Origin: Nemertoderma westbladi
Taxonomy: Eukaryota > Xenacoelomorpha > Nemertodermatida > Nemertodermatidae
Direction: 5' to 3'
Assembly (NCBI GenBank): GCA_032718475.1
Contig: JAUCBJ010002137.1
Span: 1 to 20,932 of the forward strand
Length of the DNA: 20,932 nt
Shown: positions 1-10,081 of the stretch, in pieces
How the letters are laid out: each line of letters begins with the position of its first letter
Position numbering within the stretch: the stretch's first letter is position 1
Made by a program: the position numbers and the translations under genes
The notes under the pieces: generated by a model
Seen by the model: the letters and a program-made list of their open reading frames with translations, nothing else
What the model was told of the DNA's origin: nothing
Database searches by the model: none

Positions 1-1
1 A

Positions 2-1018
2 ACAATCAGATCAGTATACGATGGTTCGACAACATTTGTGTCTACTGTTGACGGTGACACAGAACCATTTGAAGTGTTATGGGGCGTCCTCCAAGGAGAC
101 ACACTTGCACCATTCTTGTTCATTATTGTGGTTGACTATGTTCTACGCATGTACTTAGATCATCATAATGATGATGGGGTGATGATAACTCCACCTACTG
201 GCTCCACAAGTCGAGGAAATCCTGCCAAGTACCTAACTGATCTAGACTTTGCTGATGACTTAGGAGTACTCTCAGAATCATTAGAGGGAGCCCAACGGCT
301 CCTCAGCTCATTAGAACATGCTGCTTCTAGTGTTGGTCTTTTTATTAACTCCAGAAAGACCAAAATTCTGACAGTTAACTCTCAGCAAGTCTCTGGTCGG
401 ATGAGCATAAGCTCAAAGGATGGTATGCTTGAGCATGTGGACGACTTCTGTTACCTGGGATCATGGATCCGGAAGTCAGGCGAGGACCTTCGAATACGTA
501 AGGGAAAGGCATGGGCAGCCTTGAATAGGCTTTCCAGGATTTGGAAGTCACCTAGAATTAATCGGAAACTTAAGGTCCGATTATTTAGAGCAGCAGTAGT
601 TCCAGTACTCCTCTACGGGAGTCCATGCTGGGCTCTAACTGCTGAGGACACCAAATCTCTGGATGGCACATTCACAAGAATGCTACGCCGGGTTCATTGT
701 GTCAAGTACAATGCACACATCTCCAACCAGACACTATATAACATTGGAGGTGTCTCATTGGTTCCCCCAAGCTTGACACTAGAACAAAATCGCCTCCGCT
801 TTGCAGGACATTGCTTTCGCCGTGAGGACCAGCCAGTGCATAATCTTGTACTTTGGCAGCCTCATGGAGTGAATAAGCATGGTGGACAGCCCATGACTTT
901 CTTGAGACGCATCTTAAAGGACACTGGCCTTAAAGATGCGGATGATCTAGCAAATGTCATGGGTGATAGGGAGTTGTGGCGGTGCAATTTTGTTGACAAG
1001 CCGGCACAGCATTCTTAA
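2..1018 (+). pseudogene. LINE reverse transcriptase, 3' portion (5' end outside the window)
   Basis: This is the C-terminal part of a non-LTR retrotransposon reverse transcriptase. The frame is open from the window edge to the TAA at 1016-1018. Motif B is visible as LQGDTLAPFLF near codons 18-28, counted from position 38. The catalytic FADD box is at 248-259, inside YLTDLDFADD. The C-terminal part carries the LLYGSPCWAL and RMLRRVHCV segments found in many animal LINE polyproteins. The endonuclease and N-terminal RT motifs would lie upstream and are not seen. No stop or frameshift interrupts the visible part, so this copy is younger or better preserved than the second copy at 17043-17896. I do not assign the clade. 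It may be a 5'-truncated copy or a full element cut by the window edge. Confidence 0.9.
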
Positions 1019-1052
1019 AAATGCAGCTGCAATGCAGCATGCCGATCCTAGT
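1019..1052 (+). mobile_element. 3' end of LINE copy 1
   Basis: The sequence after the RT stop (rich in GCAGC and ATGCAG words, ending ...GATCCTAGT) is shared with the inverted copy at 17043-17086. The two copies diverge immediately after CCTAGT, which marks the likely 3' terminus of the element. No long poly(A) tail follows, only a short T-rich stretch. Confidence 0.65.
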
Positions 1053-1180
1053 TCCAAGGGGTTCTTTTTTTATATTACTCGCTGCTATATTAAAAATGCA
1101 AAATTACTCAAAAACACTTACTAAACTAAAATAAATATAAAACATCTGAATGAATGTGATAAAGTTGGTTTGTGGTTAAG

Positions 1181-1241
1181 CATCTTTAGTGGAAACTCTT
1201 CATACCCAGTAATTTTGTTTGTAGAGTTCCCACTAAAGATG
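1181..1241. repeat. 19-bp inverted repeat (hairpin)
   Basis: Arm 1181-1199 (CATCTTTAGTGGAAACTCT) is complementary to arm 1223-1241, with a single mismatched position and a 23-nt loop. The fold is about 61 nt. It lies between the LINE 3' end and the 3' end of the MFSD1-like gene. It could be a small foldback element or a short hairpin RNA precursor; neither arm is recognised as a known microRNA. Confidence 0.7.
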
Positions 1242-1293
1242 AATAAATATGACAATAATTTAAAATTTCTTGGTCATAATCATGTCTAAATGT

Positions 1294-1299
1294 TTTATT
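1294..1299 (-). promoter_or_regulatory. Poly(A) signal AATAAA for the MFSD1-like gene
   Basis: TTTATT on the plus strand reads AATAAA on the minus strand, about 40 nt past the stop codon of the transporter gene. Position and sequence fit a canonical polyadenylation signal. AT-rich sequence makes chance matches common. Confidence 0.45.
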
Positions 1300-1337
1300 T
1301 TAGTTAGAAAACAATGACAATAATTATTATTTTATAA

Positions 1338-2942
1338 TTATCGTGTAAGACATTGGTAGATTAGGAAGCTACTAGGCTGATCTTCAATTTCACTAAGTAA
1401 CTGAGAATCAGGTTGTGATTCTGGCGATGTTTGTCTGTCGGTGGGATTGCCATCACTATCTGTAGGTTGAACATTATCCGCTGTGTGTTCAGCAGGTGGG
1501 TGAGGTTTCTTATCTTTCCTGCGTTGTACAGCAGAATGATTGAGACCGGTTTTCCTTGTATCATCCACTACGTACAAGGTGATGGCCGCCACTAGGGACC
1601 AGCTTAGAAAGCAACTAAATACTACCTCTACCCAGAGGAAACCTTTATCATTTATAACTTCGCCAGAAATTATGGAGACCACGGCTAGGCCTAGGTTTTG
1701 GAAGCTTTGCATTACACCGAATGCAGTTGCCAATTGGCTGTTGGGTACAACTAGAGCTATCATAGGCCACAACGCAATGGCCATCAATGAGTATCCCAAG
1801 GCCATTATTGCCATCCCAACAAACGGGGAAACAAAAGTAAATGCGATGATGATATGTGAGCATAGTGCAGTCAGTATACCGATAAGCACCCAATATAGAT
1901 TCCTTCCATAACGGTCCAGCAAGAACCCACATATTGGGGCAGCCACTGCTGATATAAGGTACAACAAACCAACACAAAATGCAGCTTGAGCACCAGAAAA
2001 TGAAAACTTTCGCATAAACATAAGTTTTCCAACTCCAATAAAGGGGAAGATAGCTATGTAGTAAGTGGTACATATTACCCACAACATCCAGAGTGTTACG
2101 GGGAAGTGATTAAGATCTTTGAGACTTATAGTTGTTGTCGGACCCGCTCTAAGTCTAAGGTTCATTCGATGTATCCTTTCTGCTCTGGAATCGAGGTACC
2201 ACAGAATTACACTGCTTGCTACCGATATTAAACAAATCATTGCCCCCGACATAAGTGTAACTCCAAGGACAGTATTTTCGTTATCTAGTACTCCATCTAA
2301 CGTGTTGTATACCAGACCGTTTAGATTCATGTTTAGAGTGGTTGCTATTCGACTAAAGCTTAAACCAACACCGAATACCAAGTTAAGTTCTTTGTCTTTG
2401 AACCAGAGAACCTGATAAGTGTTTTCACAAATGGATATGCTCTCGGCTCCTATACCAAATATAAAGCGACCGATCAGCATAAGAGGGTAGCTATTGACTA
2501 GGGCTCCCACGGCCAACAATGCCTGTCCCACAGCTGCGAATGTAGCGAATAAAAATGTTCCAAATCGAATTCCAAACACGCGATCTATTAGAAAACCACT
2601 GAAAAGACAAACTACAACGTTGGGCCAGGAGTACAGTGAGTAAAGTAGAGTGTAGGAATTTACTGGAATGTCCATGACATCAATGATTTGGTTAGCCAGA
2701 GCTGATGGGTTGTCATAGCAATAATATGCCCCAAAAGATAAAATACATGTCAATACGAATACCACACTCCTGTGAGCAGCCGCATCTGGGTGGCAAATTA
2801 TCGTACAATATTTACAAGAAGTATCAGAGTCAACATCGGTTTCTATAACCCCGTTATTATGGTCCAAACTGTCTACGGAGGAATAGTTTTGATGGTTGTG
2901 AATTTCGTCATTGTCTGTTACCTCAGATGCATCGGGGTCCAT
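1338..2942 (-). CDS. MFSD1: MFSD1-like major facilitator transporter (lysosomal), single exon
   Basis: The predicted 534-aa protein resembles MFSD1, a lysosomal major facilitator that exports dipeptides and works with the accessory protein GLMP in mammals. The frame also opens upstream to 3023, but the only start there is TTG. The first ATG, at 2942, has G at -3 and G at +4 and is preferred. A polar N-terminus of about 57 residues is followed by roughly twelve hydrophobic segments. MFS motif A (GFLIDRVFG) lies near residues 116-124 after TM2, and its counterpart GFLLDRYGRN near 319-328 after TM8. GRFIFGIG (148-155) and the FSRI box in TM5 (176-179) also match the family. The hydrophilic tail from about 440 holds DSQLL (512-516), matching the DXXLL sorting pattern. 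Vertebrate MFSD1 genes have many introns and this one has none, so it is either a retrocopy or a gene that lost its introns. No frame damage is seen. Confidence 0.85.
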   Translation of the reverse strand: MDPDASEVTDNDEIHNHQNYSSVDSLDHNNGVIETDVDSDTSCKYCTIICHPDAAAHRSVVFVLTCILSFGAYYCYDNPSALANQIIDVMDIPVNSYTLLYSLYSWPNVVVCLFSGFLIDRVFGIRFGTFLFATFAAVGQALLAVGALVNSYPLMLIGRFIFGIGAESISICENTYQVLWFKDKELNLVFGVGLSFSRIATTLNMNLNGLVYNTLDGVLDNENTVLGVTLMSGAMICLISVASSVILWYLDSRAERIHRMNLRLRAGPTTTISLKDLNHFPVTLWMLWVICTTYYIAIFPFIGVGKLMFMRKFSFSGAQAAFCVGLLYLISAVAAPICGFLLDRYGRNLYWVLIGILTALCSHIIIAFTFVSPFVGMAIMALGYSLMAIALWPMIALVVPNSQLATAFGVMQSFQNLGLAVVSIISGEVINDKGFLWVEVVFSCFLSWSLVAAITLYVVDDTRKTGLNHSAVQRRKDKKPHPPAEHTADNVQPTDSDGNPTDRQTSPESQPDSQLLSEIEDQPSSFLIYQCLTR

Positions 2943-3417
2943 AGCAAAAGTTGTTAACTTATGTGAATAATAATATTTAATTCCATTTACAACAGTAGGC
3001 CTAGCATAAATTATTAAAGGCAATAAATTATTTTGATAATATAATTAGCCAATAAGAATATTGCAGTACATGCATTAATGCCCTAATTATTTAATTTGAG
3101 ATATTGAATATGGAGAATGATCTGATTTGGAAATTGTACCAAATATACCGGACATTTATTTTAAATGCTTATCAATACTGCTTGCTGGACATCACCTACA
3201 CCGTTATCGTTGTTTGTACAAAGGTCTAATTAATTAAATAATGGGATTCTACAATTGGAAACCTCCACATAGCATTATGTTAGGTAATCTTGGGGGGAAA
3301 TCTGATGCATGAATTTACTTTTTGGTAGTCTAAACTAAACATGGAATCACTCAATATATTATAATAATAATATACTTTCCTAAGATATTTTGGCAGCACT
3401 AAATGGTTAGATAATTG

Positions 3418-3480
3418 CCCCCCCCCCCCTCGCCCCCCTCGCCCCCCTCGCCCCCCTCGCCCCCCTCGCCCCCCTCGCCC
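3418..3480. repeat. Poly-C run plus 9-bp (CGCCCCCCT)n microsatellite
   Basis: A run of 12 C (3418-3429) is followed by five perfect 9-bp units and a partial sixth (3431-3480). The minus strand reads as repeated runs of six G separated by three bases, which meets the G-quadruplex pattern. Confidence 0.97.
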
Positions 3481-4651
3481 TTTATTGAAAATTTGTTCAT
3501 ATCAAATGTAATTTACTCATATCCTAGATGATATTCACATTTTAAATAGGAACAATGTACAATAGCAATAAATAATCTACCTAAATCGTTACACTTTATG
3601 TAATATGTTCCAATCTGGCAGACATATTCTACTTCTCATCTCAATGACAGTTAAAAGAAAATAATAAAACAGTTTCTATAATATCGTCAATATATAATAA
3701 TGTATTGTTGAATTCTACACAATTAACGTTAAATTCTACAATTAACACAGCGAAAATGCAGAAATAGGATTAAAGTATCTTAAGTTGGTGGTAATCCTGG
3801 TTCTATTTTACTTCTTCTCGATGTAACATTATAGTATTTGGTGAAATTTGTGAAGTACGCTGTGTGGGGGGTATATATCTTATCAGATTCACACTAACGT
3901 TTTTAATTTTTTATCGGTTTGCAACTTTAATCTCTATTGTTCTGTTATCAAATTCAAGTGAACCGATTTTTTGAAACACCATTATTAATTTCTTCCCTTC
4001 CTACTCATATAAATTATGTCAGTTACTGGGTATTCACGCCAAAGAGATTCTAATGTAGTACTTGATGATAGTTTAAGATTTTTTTATCTCGAGTTTCTTG
4101 GTCATAAGTCTGCTTTGTAAAATATGGGTTGAAACTTCACCCTTTCCTTTTTAACTTTAACAATTTTCAATTTTTCAGTAACTGAAGTAATTTTAGATTT
4201 AATCTATTACAACCACATTGAAGAAAAGTCTTCAAAGCTTCCACGCTGTAAATGCAACAGTTGTACTTACAATAACTGGTTATATTATTTTTCCTTCTCA
4301 CGAGCTCTCTTTGTCTGTATTTTTTTTTTCCGAGAATTGGGTTATCTATACATTACTTTAAACTTACTTACTAAAACTTACTAAAACTTAAATTATGTTT
4401 AGTTTAACCGATCTAGGCCGTATTTAAAAAAAACTAAAAGAAAAAAGCCACTAGACGCGGTTTAGAGTTGCTAAGTCGATAGTTCGAATAACTTGTGGCG
4501 AAATAATTAGAAATTTCAGGTCTGGCCAGTAGTTAGAAACATTGTTAACTATCCTCATTCTAAATTTTTAACATCTTATTGAAATTTGTAACAACTAGGG
4601 GATGGGGGCTTTGATGATGATTGTATATTATTATCGTTCGAATTGATTATA

Positions 4652-4657
4652 TTTATT
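4652..4657 (-). promoter_or_regulatory. Possible poly(A) signal AATAAA
   Basis: AATAAA on the minus strand lies about 70 nt past the stop of the small minus-strand ORF ending at 4727. In such AT-rich DNA it may be chance. Confidence 0.25.
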
Positions 4658-4726
4658 AGTTTTTATAATTCTAATCACCAGATTTGGGAGATGTTATTGG
4701 TTAGATTGAGAGTTAATATCATCATG

Positions 4727-4987
4727 TTATATAATAGTGCAACATGGGGAACATTTGGATTCTCTCTCTACACTTGCTATCCATATTCCATCTTCTTCTA
4801 CAACATCACTGCGTTGCGTTAGTTTACTAAGACTCTCTAACAAAGAATTTACAACATTAGCAATTTCCTCTTTGTTAGACCTTGACCTTGCCGATCCGCT
4901 AGATTCCCTTACGAACATATTCGATCTCGCAGACTCACTAGACTCCATTACAATGAAATTCGATAATGCCGACTCGCTAGATTCCAT
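4727..4987 (-). CDS. Small hypothetical protein with 13-residue repeats and a CaaX-like C-terminus
   Basis: This is an 86-codon ORF of unknown family. ATG at 4987 has A at -3 and G at +4, a strong Kozak context. The N-terminal half consists of three diverging 13-residue repeats around ESSESARSN. An amphipathic stretch (IANVVNSLLESLSKL) follows, then an acidic section. The tail ends SPCCTII, which fits a CaaX prenylation box (CTII) with an adjacent Cys that could be palmitoylated. A minus-strand AATAAA lies about 70 nt downstream. Against a real gene: the repeats are a 39-bp DNA repeat, the plus strand is also open across the same interval, and no homolog is recognised. It could also be a terminal exon. 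Confidence 0.3.
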   Translation of the reverse strand: MESSESALSNFIVMESSESARSNMFVRESSGSARSRSNKEEIANVVNSLLESLSKLTQRSDVVEEDGIWIASVERESKCSPCCTII

Positions 4988-4996
4988 TGTGGAAGC
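4885..4996. repeat. Degenerate 39-bp tandem repeat, about 3 copies
   Basis: CGCTAGATTCC-like cores recur near 39-bp spacing (4896, 4935, 4974) with substitutions. The repeat underlies the 13-residue repeats read on both strands. Confidence 0.7.
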
Positions 4997-5963
4997 CTAG
5001 ATCTATATATCTACACTGTAGCTTTAAATACTTTTTTTTTCTCTTCTGTAGTTTTCAATGGTTGGTCTTGCAATTCATTATTTCCCGATTGAATTGATTT
5101 TGATTATAGTTACGATAATAAATAATTGTAATAATATAATTATGACAAGAAAGAAAGAAGACAATATTGTGTTTTACATCTTATGATTAATTATTTATTT
5201 AATATAATGGCCTCACAAACTTTTAGTTTTTTAGGTAGTTAGCTGTTTCCGATTAGCTACGATAAATATTCTGAATAGACGCTTTGTTACACACCTAGCA
5301 GTTTTACTACTGGTCGAGATGTTATCTTATTTGACACACGTTTACACTGTACACACAATGTCAACCTATGTTCTGTTATTATGACGGATACGATTGGATA
5401 TTATTTGTGATCATTTATTATATTTATATATACATATATAGTGTTGACGAACTTGTTGGCGAACACTGTAGTATGTCTTCATAGTTTACTGGCAGTGTTT
5501 TTATTGTTCCATCGATAGAGTTGTCAAATTCTACCCAGGTAGGATATATCTACTTTTCTTACATTTACTTCCACAGTTTGTTGTGCTAATTTCCAAGTCC
5601 TTACCCCTTGTCCTGTTTTATTAGTCGGTTCCCCCAAATAGTAACATTAATAATTACAACAATAGCATATTGAGTATAGATCATATTGATAAACTACAAG
5701 AAAAAAATTAAAGAGCATAGTTGAGTGGTTTAGTTTGAAAACATCTGCAGTTTTGAAATCACTGCGGTAATTATACGTCAACCATTAATAACGCAGGATG
5801 CGAATAATGCGATTTATAAACTAAACCGAAATCCTAAAACTAAACATATTTTAATCTTTACCTTATATCGGCCTCCTAAACAAGCCGATTTATTTGGAAA
5901 ATTCTGAAAATTCAATGTTAATGCATCCTTTTTCGATCGGAAGACAGTGTGAAAGCATTTTAA

Positions 5964-5986
5964 GGGGGGGGGGGGGGGGGGGGGGG
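5964..5986 (+). repeat. Poly-G homopolymer, 23 bases
   Basis: An uninterrupted G run. It breaks any reading frame model across it and has G-quadruplex potential on the plus strand. Its length may be affected by sequencing error. Confidence 0.97.
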
Positions 5987-6553
5987 TGGAGTAGCCCTCC
6001 CTACGGTTTCTTCTTATTTGACATGTCTCCAGACACTGTGGTTGAATAATGCATAGAAAATGATGTACCATCGAAAAGAGAATCATCCAAAGTACACTAA
6101 AAATATTTTTGGGCCCGCTAGCAGCCAGGGTCAGATTTTTAAATTTTCACCAAAAAGACTACTCCTCCATAATTTTCCATTTTTATTTTCCGATACCACA
6201 TTTTTTGGAACCAGTTCAAACCTTCATGCGCAAAACTACCTGCATGAGGTCTGTTTGGTTAATAGTGTCTGACACCACATCACCGAGCTGAAATTATATT
6301 TATGGGGGTTTTCGGGGTCGTCGCTGATTTAATTTATGATGCAGTTATAATAGTTGGTGGAATGTAATCTATCCGTTTGTCGGTTGTCTTTCTGCCTCTG
6401 TCTTACATTTTAAAAGACAGATTGCAGACAGATATTGCACGATAACTCGAGAACTAAAAGAGATCTCTATAAGCCGTTTTCAGATTTGAAATCCCTATTA
6501 AATGGTTTAAATAGTATAAATGCAATTAAAAACAAATTTCTGAAAATTTTCCA

Positions 6554-6570
6554 CCCCCCCCCCCCCCCCC
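6554..6570 (+). repeat. Poly-C homopolymer, 17 bases
   Basis: An uninterrupted C run located just over 100 bp before the start of the 48-bp satellite. The G-rich strand is the minus strand. Confidence 0.97.
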
Positions 6571-8519
6571 TAAATTTGTTTGCTTTAAATCAGATTATTT
6601 TCGACTTCACCAGAATTACCAGTAAAACTTCTACTCTACTACTCTATCGATTCAGCGTCGAAGGCTAATTACTGTAAAAGTAAACCGTGTCAACTTGCTA
6701 CCTAATCCAAGTACATTACCCCACGTTAGAAACCGTGTCAACTTGCTACCTAATCCAAGTACATTACCCCACGTTAGAAACCGTGTCAACTTGCTACCTA
6801 ATCCAAGTACATTACCCCACGATAGAAACCGTGTCAACTTGCTACCTAATCCAAGTACATTACCCCATGTTAGAAACCGTGTCAACTTGCTACCTATTCC
6901 AAGTACATTACCCCACGTTAGAAACCGTGTCAACTTGCAACCTAATCCAAGTACATTACCCCACGTTAGAAACCGTGTCAACTTGCTACCTAATCCAAGT
7001 ACATTACCCCATGTTAGAAACCGTGTCAACTTGCAACCTAATCCAAGTACATTACCCCACATTAGAAACCGTGTCAACTTGCTACCTAATCCAAGTACAT
7101 TACCCCACGTTAGAAACCGTGTCAACTTGCAACCTAATCCAATTACATTACCCCACGTTAGAAAACGTGTCAACTTGCAACCTAATCCAAGTAAATTACA
7201 CCACGTTAGAAACTAAGTCAACTTGCTGCCTAATCCAAGTACATTATCCCATGTTAGAAACCGTGTCAACTTGCAACCTAATCCAAGTACATAACCCAAC
7301 GTTAGAAACCGTGTCAACTTGCAACCTAATCCAATTAAATTACCCCACATTAGAAACCGTGTCAACTTTCTACCTAATCCAAGTACATTACCCCACGTTA
7401 GAAACCGTGTCAACTTGCTACCTATTCCAAGTACATTACCCCACGTTAGAAACCGTGTCAACTTGCTACCTAATCCAAGTAAATTACCCCACGTTAGAAA
7501 CCGTGTCAACTTGCAACCTAATCCAATTACATTACCCCACGTTAGAAACCGTGTCAACTTGCAACCTCATCCAATTACATTACCCCACGTTAGAAACCGT
7601 GTCAACTTGCAACCTAATCCAAGTACATTACCCCACGTTAGAAACCGTGTCAACTTGCTACATAATCCAAGTACATTACCCCACGTTAGAAACCGTGTCA
7701 ACTTGCAATCTAATCCAATTACATTACCCCACGTTAGAAACCGTGTCAACATGCAACCTAATCCAAGTACATTAGATTACCCCACGTTAGAAACCGTGTC
7801 AACTTGCTACCTAATCCAAGTACATTACCCCACATTAGAAACCGTGTCAACTTGCTACCTAATCCAAGTACATTACCCCACTTTAGAAAACGTGTCAACT
7901 TGCAACCTAATCCAAGTACATTACCCCACGTTAGAAACCGTGTCAACTTGCTACCTAATCCAAGTACATTACCCCACATTAGAAACCGTGTCAACTTGCT
8001 ACCTAATCCAAGTACATTACCCCACTTTAGAAAACGTGTCAACTTGCAACCTAATCCAAGTACATTACCCCACGTTAGAAACCGTGTCAACTTGCTACCT
8101 AATCCAAGTACATTACCCCACATTAGAAACCGTGTCAACTTGCTACCTAATCCAAGTACATTACCCCACATTAGAAACCGTGTCAACTTGCTACCTAATC
8201 CAAGTACATTACCCCACTTTAGAAAACGTGTCAACTTGCTACCTAATCCAAGTACATTACCCCACGTTAGAAACCGTGTCAACTTGCTACCTAATCCAAG
8301 TACATTACCCCACGTTGGAAACCATGTCAACTTGCAACCTAATCCAATTACATTACCCCACGTTAGAAACCGTGTCAACTTGCAACATAATCCAAGTACA
8401 TTACCCCACGTTAGAAACCGTGTCAACTTGCTACCTAATCCAAGTACATTACCCCACATTAGAAACCGTGTCAACTTGCTACCTAATCCAAGTACATTAC
8501 CCCACATTAGAAACCGTGT

Positions 8520-9430
8520 CAACTTGCTACCTTATCTAAGTACATTACCCCACGTTAGAAACCGTGTCAACTTGCAACCTAATCCAAGTACATTACCCTG
8601 CGTTAGAAACCGTGTCAACTTGCTACAGTACCTAATCCAAGTACATTACCCCACGTTAGAAACCATGTCAACTTGCTACATAATCGAAGTACATTACCCC
8701 GCGTTAGAAACCGTGTCAACTAGCTACCTAATCCAAGTACATTACCCTGCATTAGAAACCGTGTCAACTTGCTACCTAATCCAATTACATTACCCCACGT
8801 TAGAAACCGTGTCAACTTGCTACCTAATCCAAGTACATTACCCCACGTTAGAAACCGTGTCAACTTGCTACCTAATCCAAGTACATTAACCCACATTAGA
8901 AACCGTGTCAACTTGCTACATAATCCAAGTACATTACCCCACGTTAGAAACCGTGTCAACTTGCTACCTAATCCAAGTACATTACCCCACGTTAGAAACC
9001 GTGTCAACTTGCTACCTAATCCAAGTACATTACCCCACGTTAGAAACCGTGTCAACTTGCTACCTAATCCAAGTACATTACCCCACGTTAGAAACCGTGT
9101 CAACTTGCTACCTAATCCAAGTACATTACCCCACGTTAGAAACCGTGTCAACTTGCTACCTAATCCAAGTACATTACCCCACGTTAGAAATCTTGTCAAC
9201 TTGCTACCTAATCCAAGTACATTACCCCACGTTAGAAACCGTGTCAACTTGCTACCTAATCCAATTACATTACCCCACGTTAGAAACCGTGTCAACTTGC
9301 TACCTATTCCAAGTACATTACCCCACGTTTGAAACCGTGTCAACTTGCAACCTAATCCAATTACATTACCCCACGTTAGAAACCGTGTCAACTTGCTACC
9401 TATTCCAAGTACATTACCCCACGTTAGAAA
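8520..9430. repeat. About 0.9-kb segmental duplication within the satellite (copy A; copy B near 9980-10890)
   Basis: A series of private variants (CTTATCTAAG, ACCCTGCG, GCTACAGTACC, ATCGAAG, CCCCGCG, AACTAGC, ACCCTGCATT, ATTAACCCACATT, AAATCTTG) occurs in the same order in both blocks at a constant offset of 1460 bp. The match fades after about 9430/10890 and before 8520/9980. Confidence 0.9.
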
Positions 9431-9634
9431 CCGTGTCAACTTGCTACCTATTCCAAGTACATTACCCCACGTTAGAAACCGTGTCAACTTGCTACCTAAT
9501 CCAAGTACATTACCCCACGTTAGAAACCGTGTCAACTTGCTACCTATTCCAAGTACATTACCCCACGTTAGAAACCGTGTCAACTTGCTACCTAATCCAA
9601 GTACATTACCCCACGTTAGAAACCGTGTCAACTT

Positions 9635-10081
9635 GCTACAGTACCTAATCCAAGTACATTACCCCACGTTAGAAACCATGTCAACTTGCTACCTTATCTA
9701 AGTACATTACCCCACGTTAGAATCCGTGTCAACTTGCAACCTAATCCAAGTACATTACCCCACGTTAGAAACCGTGTCAACTTGCTACAGTACCTAATCC
9801 AAGTACATTACCCCACGTTAGAAACCATGTCAACTTGCTACCTTATCTAAGTACATTACCCCACGTTAGAAACCGTGTCAACTTGCAACCTAATCCAAGT
9901 ACATTACCCCACGTTAGAAACCGTGTCAACTTGCTACAGTACCTAATCCAAGTACATTACCCCACGTTAGAAACCATGTCAACTTGCTACCTTATCTAAG
10001 TACATTACCCCACGTTAGAAACCGTGTCAACTTGCAACCTAATCCAAGTACATTACCCTGCGTTAGAAACCGTGTCAACTT
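9635..10081. repeat. 149-bp higher-order repeat, three consecutive copies
   Basis: The unit start GCTACAGTACC occurs at 9635, 9784, 9933 and 10082, exactly 149 bp apart (three 48-bp units plus the AGTAC insertion). Each copy also carries the CTTATCTAAG variant and the AAACCATGTC variant at the same places, so three-unit blocks were amplified together. Confidence 0.95.

Larger units (their letters stand above)
3024..4726. other. Intergenic AT-rich region
   Basis: Apart from the C-rich simple repeat near 3418-3480 and a likely AATAAA on the minus strand at 4652-4657, I see no convincing coding exon, RNA gene or mobile-element motif. It contains the sequence upstream of the MFSD1-like gene, but no clear core promoter stands out. 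Confidence 0.5.
5001..6681. other. Non-coding region with homopolymer tracts
   Basis: No recognisable exon or RNA gene is present. It contains a 23-base G run (5964-5986) and a 17-base C run (6554-6570), which lie in opposite orientation about 570 bp apart, plus AT-rich DNA. A textbook-looking 3' splice acceptor (pyrimidine tract ending CTGTAG near 5050, plus strand) has no open reading frame of note after it. Confidence 0.5.

Noticed and set aside
2943-3023. 27-residue N-terminal extension of the MFSD1-like protein
   Set aside because: It begins with TTG; the first ATG at 2942 has good Kozak context and no ATG exists upstream in the frame.
4727-4987. Small CaaX-like ORF as the C-terminal exon of the DEG/ENaC gene
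   Set aside because: There is no TM2 or ectodomain sequence between them, the ORF has its own strong-context ATG, and no pyrimidine-rich acceptor precedes it.
4737-5000. Plus-strand ORF over the 39-bp repeat
   Set aside because: Its start is GTG rather than ATG, and it has no poly(A) signal or recognisable motif; the minus-strand reading is better supported though still weak.
5814-6086. 90-codon minus-strand ORF
   Set aside because: It reads through the 23-base homopolymer as a proline run and has no motif.
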